DNA from: Chloroflexota bacterium
GTDB taxonomy: Bacteria; Chloroflexota; Dehalococcoidia; Lucifugimonadales; UBA3495
Length of the DNA stretch: 38,409 nt
Reading direction: 5' to 3'
Assembly: GCA_022568195.1 (NCBI GenBank)
Contig: JADFFS010000014.1
Coordinates: 1 to 38,409, forward strand
The notes beneath the pieces were generated by a model, which saw only the letters and a program-made list of their open reading frames with translations, was not told the DNA's origin and ran no database searches. This document shows positions 1 through 7,423 of this stretch, in pieces; the first letter of the stretch is position 1, and every line of letters begins with the position of its first letter. The translations under genes were made by a program, and so were the position numbers.

Positions 1-2
1 TA

Positions 3-575
3 GTTGATTTTGTAAACGGCTTCGCCGACCCGGACCAATTCGGTGGAGGCAATATTGGGGAAGCAATCGAAAACACCCGCGGCCTGCTGGCTGCGGCCCG
101 AACACTGGATTTGCCTGTGGCGTTCACCCGGGTGGTCTACGCTGAAGATGGCTCCGACGCTGGAGTATTCACTCTTAAGGCGCCGCCGTTAAAACAGCTT
201 ACCGAAGCGTCCTTCAGCAGCCAGATTGTGGACCAGCTAAAGCCGCGCGACGGGGAATATATCGTGCGCAAGACGCAGCCCTCGGCGTTCTTCGGTACCA
301 ACCTCACCGCCTGGTACGTCGCAAGGGGCGTTGACACGGTGGTCGTCACTGGATGCACCACCTCCGGGTGTGTTAGGGCGTCGGTGATAGATTCAATGAG
401 CTACAACTTTCGGACTGTGGTGGCTTCCGATTGTGTCGGCGACCGGGCCTTGGGACCCCACGAAGCAAACCTATTTGACATGGAGCAAAAATACGCGGAT
501 CTGATGACTTCTTCTGAGATTATTGCCGTATTGCAAGAAAGAGTCCTAGCCAAGACGCCGTCCACCCACCGGTGA
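3..575 (+). CDS. Isochorismatase-family hydrolase, 5' end outside window
   Basis: The reading frame is open from the left edge, so the gene starts upstream. The visible 190 residues begin VDFVNGFADP, the usual stretch just after the catalytic Asp of cysteine hydrolases of the isochorismatase/nicotinamidase/N-carbamoylsarcosine amidase family. That Asp therefore probably lies just outside the window. The other two triad members are visible: Lys in VRKTQPSAFFGTNL, and the nucleophilic Cys in GCTTSGCVRAS, followed by the conserved DCVGDR strand. These enzymes hydrolyse amide or enol-ether bonds on small molecules in the cytosol. The substrate cannot be read from sequence. The GCTTSGCVRAS form and SAFFGT motif resemble N-carbamoylsarcosine amidase-like members more than true isochorismatases. 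The next gene starts 60 bases downstream on the same strand and is also a small-acid enzyme, so the two may share a degradation pathway. Confidence 0.9.
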   Translation, partial: VDFVNGFADPDQFGGGNIGEAIENTRGLLAAARTLDLPVAFTRVVYAEDGSDAGVFTLKAPPLKQLTEASFSSQIVDQLKPRDGEYIVRKTQPSAFFGTNLTAWYVARGVDTVVVTGCTTSGCVRASVIDSMSYNFRTVVASDCVGDRALGPHEANLFDMEQKYADLMTSSEIIAVLQERVLAKTPSTHR

Positions 576-634
576 TTTATCCGCGCTGAATACCGAATAC
601 CAGCCACCGTGTCAATTGATTGAGGAGTAGTCTT

Positions 635-1441
635 ATGCCGGACGCCCTAGGGTGGCGAGCGAATTGGGGCGTGGTCGTGCCCTCTACCAACACCTCGGTC
701 CAGCCCGAGTTCGACGATATGCGGCCTCGGGGCGTCACCAACCACATCGTGCGCATCTGGATTCCCAACGACCCGGTGGCCAGCAACGATGATTTTAACC
801 AACTGATGGAAAACATCCGCCGGGAGTGGGATAACGCCCTTCTTCGGGTTATGACCTGCAATCCAGACTACCTGGTTATGGGCATGTCGTCGGAAACGTT
901 TTGGGGCGGCTTGAAGCGGAGCCTTGAACTGAAAAAACACATGATGCAGCTCACCGGTCTAAACGTTGCCATGGGATCTGATGCCTGCCAAGCGGCCCTC
1001 CGGTGTTACGGCGATATCAGACGCATCGGCGTGTTGACCCCCTATTGGCCTGTGGCCGACGAAAACGTGACCAAGTTCCTCGAGGACTGTGGCTACGAGG
1101 TCGTAGTCATCAAGGGACTGTGTTGTGAAAGCCCCACCGCCATGTCCACGGTCTCGGAAAAGCAACTGCTAAACGCTCTACTCGAGCTGAACGAGCATGA
1201 CGTGGAAGCATTGGTCCAGTGCGGCACCAACCTGGCTATGGCCCGATTGGCTGGAGAAGCTGAGAAGTGGCTAAAAAAGCCGGTCATCGCGATCAATACC
1301 GCGACCTATTGGTATGCCATGCGGTCCAACGGGATGGACGATGTTGTCGAAGGGTTCGGATCGCTGATGACCGACTTCAAAGAGCTTCCCGCTAGCTACC
1401 TGAAGATTGCCGCTGAGCAGTCCGCTGCTGCTGGCATCTGA
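635..1441 (+). CDS. Maleate isomerase / Asp-Glu racemase-family protein
   Basis: A 268-residue protein. The ATG at 635 is chosen over an in-frame TTG at 620 because GAGGAG sits at 622-627. The fold is that of maleate cis-trans isomerase, arylmalonate decarboxylase and Asp/Glu racemase: an N-terminal WGVVVPSTNTSVQPEF segment (substrate carboxylate loop), a central GMSSETFWGG loop at residues 83-92, and the second-half active site LVQCGTNLAM with Cys196, followed by PVIAINTATYW. Classical maleate isomerases and racemases carry two catalytic cysteines. Here the first position is Met/Ser and only Cys196 remains, as in arylmalonate decarboxylases, so simple two-base racemisation is unlikely. Its position just after an amidohydrolytic cysteine hydrolase suggests a small-molecule catabolic pair. 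The exact substrate is unknown. Confidence 0.85.
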   Translation: MPDALGWRANWGVVVPSTNTSVQPEFDDMRPRGVTNHIVRIWIPNDPVASNDDFNQLMENIRREWDNALLRVMTCNPDYLVMGMSSETFWGGLKRSLELKKHMMQLTGLNVAMGSDACQAALRCYGDIRRIGVLTPYWPVADENVTKFLEDCGYEVVVIKGLCCESPTAMSTVSEKQLLNALLELNEHDVEALVQCGTNLAMARLAGEAEKWLKKPVIAINTATYWYAMRSNGMDDVVEGFGSLMTDFKELPASYLKIAAEQSAAAGI

Positions 1442-1663
1442 CGACGGACCGCGGCTGGGCGACCGTCTTTCGTATATCCTCTTCCGCTGACATTTATCGG
1501 TCTCGTCTGCGGATAGCGCGGTGGGTTCGTCCCCCATACCGAATATGTAGTCCTGAAGCCTTGACCATGCGGTCGAAGCCCAACTCCCACCTAGACACAA
1601 GTTACATCCGTCTAAACCGGGGCAGCGTTACGGGATCACGGAACTTGCCGAATCGCTGGCCGG

Positions 1664-2449
1664 CTAAGCTTGGTTCTCGTCTTCCTTGGAAAGTATGAAC
1701 TCTTGGACCCGTATCAAGCCGTTTGGCCACCGAACTTGGTACTCCCAATACAGGTCGAATTCACCTCCAAGGCGGTAAACTTCCACAACCGTCGCGGGGA
1801 ATCGGCGTTGGGCGTCTCCGCTCCCCATGGTTAAGATCAATTCATCGCCCATTTTGTACTTGGGGTACCGGGGCACTGGAGTATTAGTGGGCGGTCCAGT
1901 GGGCGTTGGAAAGGGTGTTGCCGTGGGCGGCGGCACAGGGGATGCCGTGGGCACCTCAATGGCTACACTTGGTGTTACCCTATCGGGCTCGATGGCAATC
2001 CCGGCGGTAATGTCATCTTGCTCATCTGCTCCGCCCCTGGCCGATAGCACTATCGAGACTACAATCGGCCCCCCAATAGCAAGCATACCAAGGAACACCA
2101 TGGCAACTATGGGCAACCACCTCCTGATTGCTCCGGGGAATTTAACGATTTCTCTTTGGACAACATCCCCCTCTTTGGAGATGTAAAAGGTTTCCAGGCC
2201 CAATATTCGAGAGGATGAACCCTCGGGCCGAAAGGACATGTAGATGGTGTAATAGGCTTCGTCCTCCTGTAGTTCCGTGATCTGAAGGTCCATCCTAGAC
2301 CTTCGGTTCCTGCGGCCGTAGTTGCCTGGTGTCTCCCGAGCCGTCTGAATAGCCAACGATCTAGCTTGGGCGGGCGAGATATGCCGAATAGCTTCAAGTG
2401 GCGACTCGGCCTCAATTCCCTCTTCGTTGTCGAGCGGGTCCTCTTCCAT
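1664..2449 (-). CDS. Single-pass membrane protein with Pro/Thr linker
   Basis: I do not recognise the family. The ATG at 2449 is preferred to an in-frame TTG at 2479; neither has a strong ribosome site. The 261-residue product has an acidic N-terminus (MEEDPLDNEEGIEAESPLEA), a cytoplasmic-looking domain of about 110 residues, and one transmembrane helix (LPIVAMVFLGMLAIGGPIVV). A Pro/Thr-rich linker follows (VPPPTATPFPTPTGPPTNTP), then a compact C-terminal domain of about 60 residues with aromatic-rich strands (YWEYQVRWPNGLIRVQEFIL) that is probably extracellular. The linker type recurs in the nuclease lipoprotein at 16456-17925 and is common in Chloroflexota surface proteins. The C-terminal domain, with MGDELILT and a VRWPNG turn, looks like a small beta-barrel. 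No operon partner is evident. Confidence 0.7.
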   Translation of the reverse strand: MEEDPLDNEEGIEAESPLEAIRHISPAQARSLAIQTARETPGNYGRRNRRSRMDLQITELQEDEAYYTIYMSFRPEGSSSRILGLETFYISKEGDVVQREIVKFPGAIRRWLPIVAMVFLGMLAIGGPIVVSIVLSARGGADEQDDITAGIAIEPDRVTPSVAIEVPTASPVPPPTATPFPTPTGPPTNTPVPRYPKYKMGDELILTMGSGDAQRRFPATVVEVYRLGGEFDLYWEYQVRWPNGLIRVQEFILSKEDENQA

Positions 2450-2649
2450 GGCGTTGCAATTATACCGGCGTGGAGGCAAGGTTGGTTGATACCGCGACGC
2501 ACAACAGGCATAGTAGTGCCCACCAATAGCCCGACATCAGCGGGGATCGATGGAGATTACCCAGTTTGGCGCCATCTCGCCCAAGCGCCGAGATTAAACG
2601 CTCTCTTACATCCACGGGCTAATCACGAGCGATGATCGGCGCCGGTATC

Positions 2650-3795
2650 CTACCAGAGCGCTTTGCTCGCCAGTTCCGCGCCCTCGGTCATGGCTCGGAA
2701 CTTGGCCCAAGTGATCTTGGGGTGTCCCACCCTGGTGCCCAACCCGCAGTCAGTGCCCGCGATCACGTTCTCCCGGCCCACCAACCCGGCGTACTTGAGC
2801 AGCCGCTCCGCCACCAACTCCGGATGCTCTACGAAGTCGCTGGAGTGGCCCACCACTCCTGGAATCAGGATCTTACCGTCGGGTAGTTTGACGTCTTGCC
2901 ATACCTTCCATTCGTGGTCATGGCGAGGGTTGGAAGCCTCGATGGAGTAGGCCTGGGCGTCGACTTTCAGGATCAGGTCCACGATGTCCCTTAGAGGGAT
3001 ATCGAACAGGTGGGGTCCGTGATAGCTGCCCCAGCAAACATGCAACCGAACCCTTTCGGCGGGGATGCCCCTCAAAGCGTGGTTCAGCGCGTCAACCCTG
3101 ACCTCGGCAAACTTGCGGTACTCGGGAACTGTCATATGGCTGTGGATCTGCCAGGCGTCGCCTAAATCTGGGTCGTCGATCTGAAGCAAAAACCCGGCGT
3201 CGACGATGGCTTTGTACTCCTCATGAATGGCGTTGGCAATGGCGAAAAGATAGGACTCGTCGTCCGGGTAGTGCTCGTTGCGTAGCCAATGCTCGATGGT
3301 TCCGGGCGCCACTGCAGGCAGGAAACTCTCCTCCACTTGCGCGTCCTGCAGAGCGGCTTTAAAGGTGTCGATGTCGGCTTGTATCGCTGTTTGCCCGGTA
3401 TAGCGGAGAGGGCCTGTGCAATAGACCGGATTACGCCCGGCGCCCACTTGGGCCCTGGTGGCGAAATACTCGGGAAATTCCAGCATGTCCCGCCCGGCTA
3501 TGTCTTGAGTGGGTCTCTCTTCGGGTGGCATCTCACGCTCTTCGAAGCCACTGATGCGGGAGCGGACGTAGTCGGTGAAGCTGGTCTTGCTCAGTTCGCC
3601 GTCATTGACGATGTCGATCCCGGACTGCATCTGCATCTGCACCACCTCGGCGACGCCGGTCCGGATACGCCGGTTCAAGTCTTCCTCATCGACGCCCTGC
3701 CCGGTACTCTTAGCGGCGACTATCTCCCGGAGCCCCTCGGGCCGGGGCAAGCTCCCAGCATGGGTGGTGAGAATCCTGTCGGTGCTGCGCTTCAT
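2650..3795 (-). CDS. Cobalamin-independent methionine synthase-like (MetE C-domain) methyltransferase
   Basis: A 381-residue protein starting at an ATG with AAGGAG about 9 bases upstream. It matches the C-terminal, zinc-binding TIM barrel of MetE and its single-domain relatives, which also include epoxyalkane:coenzyme M transferases. Visible motifs are RILTTHAGSLPRP at the N-terminus, DGELSKTSF, the zinc-ligand pair in LHVCWGSYHGPH (His-x-Cys), a Glu in SIEASNPRHDHE, and a third-ligand Cys in IAGTDCGLGTR. Zinc activates a thiol for alkyl transfer. True core MetE is about 750 residues and carries an N-terminal duplicate barrel. This half-size form lacks it, so the methyl donor or thiol acceptor may differ, and homocysteine methylation is not proved. 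No methionine-pathway gene lies nearby. Confidence 0.85.
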   Translation of the reverse strand: MKRSTDRILTTHAGSLPRPEGLREIVAAKSTGQGVDEEDLNRRIRTGVAEVVQMQMQSGIDIVNDGELSKTSFTDYVRSRISGFEEREMPPEERPTQDIAGRDMLEFPEYFATRAQVGAGRNPVYCTGPLRYTGQTAIQADIDTFKAALQDAQVEESFLPAVAPGTIEHWLRNEHYPDDESYLFAIANAIHEEYKAIVDAGFLLQIDDPDLGDAWQIHSHMTVPEYRKFAEVRVDALNHALRGIPAERVRLHVCWGSYHGPHLFDIPLRDIVDLILKVDAQAYSIEASNPRHDHEWKVWQDVKLPDGKILIPGVVGHSSDFVEHPELVAERLLKYAGLVGRENVIAGTDCGLGTRVGHPKITWAKFRAMTEGAELASKALW

Positions 3796-3902
3796 GGCCC
3801 TACTCCTTGTGTAGCCGCATATCCTTGTATCGAAAGGAGAGCCCCGTTGGCCCCAGAGTTGCTTGCCGGCCTGCGGTTGCGTTCTACCGGCCCACCGGCC
3901 GG

Positions 3903-4370
3903 TTACCGAACGAAAGCAGACTCAGCTCCAGCCATCGCGTCGTTGATGCGCTCAATGTGATGTGCCCATACGTCCATAGATTTCATTTCTTCCATGGAGA
4001 AATATCCGACGTCGGTTGTCTCATCGCTGATGCCCAGTTCGCCACCGATGGGTTCCGCGGCAAAGTTCAGGGCTACGGGCTGTATGCGGTTGCCGTCGGC
4101 GTATTCGACCAACAGATTGGGCGAAGTATAAACGCCAATCAACCGGCCCACATTAACCACCAGCCCCGTTTCTTCCAGCACTTCCCTGGCGCACGCTTCA
4201 GCAGCGCTTTCTCCCGGGTCCATGCCACCTCCCGGCAAACACCATACTCCGTTGTCGGACCGCCGGGTCAGCAACACCCGTTGCTTGTCAGCATGAAAGA
4301 TGGTTGCGGAACACCCGACGCGCAAAACGCCGAGCTTTCCGATTCTGTCTCCGCGAATAACCTCAGTCAC
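3903..4370 (-). CDS. NUDIX hydrolase
   Basis: A 155-residue protein with a perfect Nudix box (G-x5-E-x7-REUxEExGU) at residues 48-70, reading GGMDPGESAAEACAREVLEE followed by TGL. The glutamates of REVLEE bind the catalytic divalent metal. Family members cleave nucleoside diphosphates linked to another moiety, such as oxidised nucleotides, NADH, ADP-ribose or CoA. The N-terminal half (LRVGCSATIFHADKQRVLLTRR) is the usual beta-sheet leading into the box. Substrate specificity cannot be read from these motifs. The gene lies 23 bases downstream of the HAD phosphatase gene on the same strand, so the two are probably co-transcribed and may act successively on phosphorylated metabolites. Confidence 0.93.
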   Translation of the reverse strand: MTEVIRGDRIGKLGVLRVGCSATIFHADKQRVLLTRRSDNGVWCLPGGGMDPGESAAEACAREVLEETGLVVNVGRLIGVYTSPNLLVEYADGNRIQPVALNFAAEPIGGELGISDETTDVGYFSMEEMKSMDVWAHHIERINDAMAGAESAFVR

Positions 4371-4393
4371 GGATCCCTTGCCTCCAAGTTGAC

Positions 4394-5071
4394 TTATAGA
4401 AACTGCTTCAGATCGCTTTGTAGTCGTTCAACACCCTCGAAGCGAAATGACGTGATGCCCACCCCCCGGGCCGCTTCGACGTTGTCAGACCGGTCATCGA
4501 TAAAAACGCAGTCACCGGGAGCAGCATTCAGGGCCTTTAACACATGGTCAAAGAAGGCTGTCTCGGGCTTCAAGAGCCCCATTTCGTAGGACAAGAAGTG
4601 ACGGTCGAATTGGTGTAATACAGGAAAGTGTTCGAAGGAATATGAGAAATGAATCCTGTCGGTATTGGAAGCCAAGACCAGCTTGTGCCCCGGCTTCAAC
4701 CCCTCAACCAGGGGGACAATCTCCTGATTGGGCCGCAGCAACCCGTTCCAAATCTCGACAAAGGCCTCGTAAGAAATTTCGATTTCCAGCCGGTCGCACA
4801 ACCTCTGCTGGAATTCCCGCGCTCCAAAATCGCCCCTCATGGATTCGGACACGATTGGCCCATTGACTAATTCGGCACGAACTGCGCCGGCCCCCCGGGT
4901 TGAAAGAGTTTCCAACGCGCCGCAGACCCGGTCCCAGTCCAGGTGTACCAGAACGCCACCCAGGTCGAAGATAATTGTTTTGGCTACATCCAATTTCAGC
5001 CATGGTGCGGGTCGAATATTACGTTGATGAAAGGCGCGGGCAAACGGCTCCGGCAAGAAGCTCGGGGTCAT
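4394..5071 (-). CDS. HAD-superfamily phosphatase (YihX-like subfamily IA)
   Basis: A haloacid dehalogenase-fold hydrolase of about 225 residues. Motif I is IIFDLGGVLVHLDWD with the nucleophilic Asp; Gly replaces the usual second Asp, as in other FDLGGV/FDLGNV proteins of the YihX group. Motif II is VLASNTD, the motif III Lys lies in MGLLKPETAFFD, and motif IV is VFIDDRSDNVEAARGVG. A helical cap domain lies between motifs I and II. The start is uncertain: ATG at 5071 is used, GTG at 5089 and TTG at 4993 are in frame, and none has a clear ribosome site. The conserved fold begins only about 28 residues into the product, so the N-terminus may be over-extended. It is followed after 23 bases by the NUDIX gene. 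Likely substrates are sugar phosphates or nucleotides. Confidence 0.88.
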   Translation of the reverse strand: MTPSFLPEPFARAFHQRNIRPAPWLKLDVAKTIIFDLGGVLVHLDWDRVCGALETLSTRGAGAVRAELVNGPIVSESMRGDFGAREFQQRLCDRLEIEISYEAFVEIWNGLLRPNQEIVPLVEGLKPGHKLVLASNTDRIHFSYSFEHFPVLHQFDRHFLSYEMGLLKPETAFFDHVLKALNAAPGDCVFIDDRSDNVEAARGVGITSFRFEGVERLQSDLKQFL

Positions 5072-5329
5072 TCGGAGGGTCCGGTACACTCACCGGTACC
5101 GTCAATTGTACTAAAAAGATGTCCCACCGGGTGGGGTTTAACCGCCGCAGCCATTTCCCGCTGGACTTTGAGACCACTTGGGCAGGCCCCCAGCATCATC
5201 TCGGGAAGGGCTCAAAGTCCGGAAACTGCGCAAAGGATTCCCCGTACTGGTTGGACTGCCGCTTAGCTACCCTCGGGGGACCCGGCAGGCATTTGCGCCA
5301 CGTCCACCTCCAAGTCGCGGCCAACGCCC

Positions 5330-5359
5330 TTGACGCAGTAATCGGCTGCACCATATAAT
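5330..5359 (+). promoter_or_regulatory. Sigma70-type promoter of the rpmH operon
   Basis: TTGACG at 5330-5335 and a consensus TATAAT at 5354-5359 are separated by 18 bases. The -10 ends 25 bases before the rpmH start codon, leaving a leader of roughly 18-20 nt. A strong promoter is expected in front of a ribosomal-protein gene. The rest of the 295-nt gap (5090-5384) between the divergent HAD gene and rpmH shows no coding sequence and no DnaA boxes. Confidence 0.75.
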
Positions 5360-5384
5360 TTCGTTATCGGAGTGCCATCAGTTC

Positions 5385-5522
5385 ATGCCAAAACGCACCT
5401 ATCAACCCAAAAAGCGCCGGCGAGCCCGTGTCCACGGGTTTAGGGCCCGTTCCAGCACCTCCGACGGTCGAGCAGTTCTGCGGCGGCGGCGGTTTAAGGG
5501 ACGCCATCGCCTGTCGGTTTAA
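5385..5522 (+). CDS. rpmH: Ribosomal protein bL34
   Basis: A 45-residue, very basic protein beginning [19 protein letters not shown] and continuing [17 protein letters not shown] before FKGRHRLSV. This is the classic bL34 pattern; typical length is 44-47 residues. It is a structural component of the 50S subunit. It lies 24 bases downstream of a consensus promoter and 16 bases upstream of rnpA, the almost universal bacterial gene order. Here the operon is not preceded by dnaA within the window, because the upstream neighbours are divergent NUDIX/HAD genes. The replication origin is therefore probably elsewhere. Confidence 0.96.
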   Translation: MPKRTYQPKKRRRARVHGFRARSSTSDGRAVLRRRRFKGRHRLSV

Positions 5523-5538
5523 CCAGTTTTCCCTGGTG

Positions 5539-5928
5539 ATGCAAAGACGGTACCGCCTTACCGGTAGTAAGCAGTTTTCCCAGATTCACCGAGAAGGCCG
5601 TAGCGCGGCTAATCGTTTCTTGGTAATCCGCTTCCTATCCAACGGACTTGATCGCAGCCGTTTCGGCTTTTTGGTTAGCAAGCGTGTTGGGAATGCCGTG
5701 GTAAGGAACAGGGTCAAACGCAGACTGCGCGAAGCGGTCAGACTAACCCAAGTAAAGCCAGGCTGGGACGCCATCTTCATAGCTCGCAACGCCACCGGAA
5801 CAGCCACATACCAGGAGTTGAAGCAGGCCACCGGCGACCTGTTGCGGCGCTCCCAGTTGCGCTCCGATACCGGACAAATTGAACCCATCAAAGACCACGC
5901 CCAGCGTGCGGCGGGGCCCATCATATGA
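5539..5928 (+). CDS. rnpA: Ribonuclease P protein component
   Basis: A 129-residue basic protein. The ATG at 5539 is chosen because [20 protein letters not shown] matches the family N-terminus; a GTG at 5536 is adjacent, and upstream in-frame codons overlap rpmH. The RNR signature is clear in [19 protein letters not shown], and [10 protein letters not shown] precedes it. RnpA binds the RNase P RNA and helps recognise the 5' leader of precursor tRNAs. A tail of about 25 residues ([19 protein letters not shown]) extends past the conserved fold. Its stop overlaps the yidD start by ATGA, which implies translational coupling. No rnpB gene was recognised in the window. Confidence 0.95.
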   Translation: MQRRYRLTGSKQFSQIHREGRSAANRFLVIRFLSNGLDRSRFGFLVSKRVGNAVVRNRVKRRLREAVRLTQVKPGWDAIFIARNATGTATYQELKQATGDLLRRSQLRSDTGQIEPIKDHAQRAAGPII

Positions 5929-6134
5929 AGCCCTTGGTGCTGGCGGCAATCTGGCTGTATCAGAGAGCTATTTCGCCCTTTATACCCTCGTCTTGCCGTT
6001 ACCTGCCTACTTGCTCCCATTACTCCATGGAGGCCGTTGAACGCTACGGAGTAGTCAAGGGAGGATGGGTCGGCTTGAAGCGCCTGGTCCGGTGCAACCC
6101 CTGGGGAGGGAAGGGATTCGATCCTGTACCATGA
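5925..6134 (+). CDS. yidD: Membrane protein insertion efficiency factor YidD
   Basis: A 69-residue protein that is almost all family signature: [37 protein letters not shown], then [17 protein letters not shown]. The three cysteines in [12 protein letters not shown] and RCNPW are conserved. YidD is a small membrane-associated protein thought to assist insertion of membrane proteins by YidC. It overlaps rnpA by four bases and is followed by a lipoprotein gene and then yidC, so the usual rnpA-yidD-yidC order is kept except for that one inserted gene. Confidence 0.96.
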   Translation: MKPLVLAAIWLYQRAISPFIPSSCRYLPTCSHYSMEAVERYGVVKGGWVGLKRLVRCNPWGGKGFDPVP

Positions 6135-6162
6135 CGACGTCAACGTAATCTTCCCAATCACT

Positions 6163-7398
6163 TTGTTCCGCATTTCCGACAATAGCCGCAATAGCCACTC
6201 AACTGCCAGACCCCTTTCTACTTTGCACCGGCCGGAGCACCGGACCCGGGCTCGTTGGGGTCGGTGCGGGCTTTGCCTATTTGCCCTGGTTTTCCTGCTA
6301 ATCGGTTGCACCCCCGGCAGGTTCAACCAGGGCTCCGACGGGTGGTCCCCACCGGCGGCCATCGATGGCGCAGTATACGTGGGAACCAAACAGGGCGAGA
6401 TAAAGGCCCTGATCGATAGCGGCTTTGATGGCTTCACAGTTCAGTGGACCTTTCCGTCGGGCGGCGATTCCAACGAATCCATCGAGGGCGTTTATAACAC
6501 TCCGTTGGTCAGCAATAACCTGGTTTACGCAAGCGGCATAGATGGTGTTATTTACGCCATCGACCGCGCGACCGGTCAATTGCGTTGGAAACAACCCAGG
6601 GGCCTGGCTGAGGAGGAACGTCCGTCCTTGGTGGCGGGTCCTGCGCTGGATACCCGAAGCAACACCGTTTTCGTTGGCTCCGAGGACGGGAAACTGTACG
6701 CCTATGACGCCGACAACGGTGACGAACGGTGGTCCTTCCGAACCGGAGACAAAATATGGTCTACACCTGTGGTGAAGGACGGGGTCGTTTACTTCGGCTC
6801 CCATGACAAAAACGTCTACGCCGTTTCCGTGGATGATGGCGAGGAACTGTGGCACTTTGCCACCGGCGGCGTGGTAGCCGGGCGCCCCTTGCTTTTCAAG
6901 GACCTGGTCATCGTCGGCTCATTCGATAAGAAGCTGTACGCGCTGGAAGCCAAAACCGGTTTCAAACGATGGGAATTCGAGGGGAAGAACTGGTTCTGGG
7001 CGGGAGCGGTGGCGGACATCCGTACTATCTTCGCTCCGTCCATGGACGGCAACGTCTACGCACTGGACGGCGTGGGCAACCTGCTGTGGAAGCACAACGT
7101 CTCGAAGGGCTCGGCCATCGTTTCCGCCCCGGTAGTATTGACCAAAGGTCTGGTGGTAGCCGCGGAAAACGGCAGGATCGTCCTTCTGAATACCAGCCCC
7201 GCCGACATGGGTCCGCAACGAGTCATCTCCTCCTTGTCCCTTCGGGATACCGAGATCCGGGCGCCTCTGTCGGCCACCGGAGAATCCGTGTTTGTGGGAG
7301 CCCAGGATAGCACCGTACGCCGCATCCAGATGAAGGCATCGCAGGTCCAGATGTGGTGTTTCGACACCGAGGAAAATGGCCCGTGCGAAACACCTTAA
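6163..7398 (+). CDS. PQQ-repeat beta-propeller lipoprotein
   Basis: A protein of up to 411 residues. The hydrophobic segment LCLFALVFLLIGC ends in a lipobox (LIGC), so the mature protein is probably lipid-anchored outside the membrane. The rest is a beta-propeller of PQQ/WD-like blades, seen as repeated motifs: GVIYAIDRATGQLRWK, GKLYAYDADNGDERWSF, KNVYAVSVDDGEELWHF, KKLYALEAKTGFKRWEF and GNVYALDGVGNLLWKH. The fold resembles BamB of the outer-membrane assembly machine, but no other BAM gene is seen and the likely host is monoderm. The start is uncertain: TTG at 6163 is used, another TTG lies about 20 codons later, and there is no ATG before the signal. It sits between yidD and yidC in the same orientation, 25 bases before yidC, so a role in handling newly exported proteins is plausible but inferred. 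Confidence 0.85.
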   Translation: MFRISDNSRNSHSTARPLSTLHRPEHRTRARWGRCGLCLFALVFLLIGCTPGRFNQGSDGWSPPAAIDGAVYVGTKQGEIKALIDSGFDGFTVQWTFPSGGDSNESIEGVYNTPLVSNNLVYASGIDGVIYAIDRATGQLRWKQPRGLAEEERPSLVAGPALDTRSNTVFVGSEDGKLYAYDADNGDERWSFRTGDKIWSTPVVKDGVVYFGSHDKNVYAVSVDDGEELWHFATGGVVAGRPLLFKDLVIVGSFDKKLYALEAKTGFKRWEFEGKNWFWAGAVADIRTIFAPSMDGNVYALDGVGNLLWKHNVSKGSAIVSAPVVLTKGLVVAAENGRIVLLNTSPADMGPQRVISSLSLRDTEIRAPLSATGESVFVGAQDSTVRRIQMKASQVQMWCFDTEENGPCETP

Positions 7399-7423
7399 TT
7401 CTGCTCGCTGAAAGGTAGGACTT

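Noticed and set aside
3807-4589. A 260-codon plus-strand open frame
   Set aside because: It is antisense to the NUDIX gene with its perfect Nudix box and to the end of the HAD gene; no domain or start signal.
5090-5384. A replication origin upstream of rpmH
   Set aside because: No DnaA-box cluster (TTATCCACA-like), no AT-rich unwinding stretch and no dnaA gene are visible; only the rpmH promoter.
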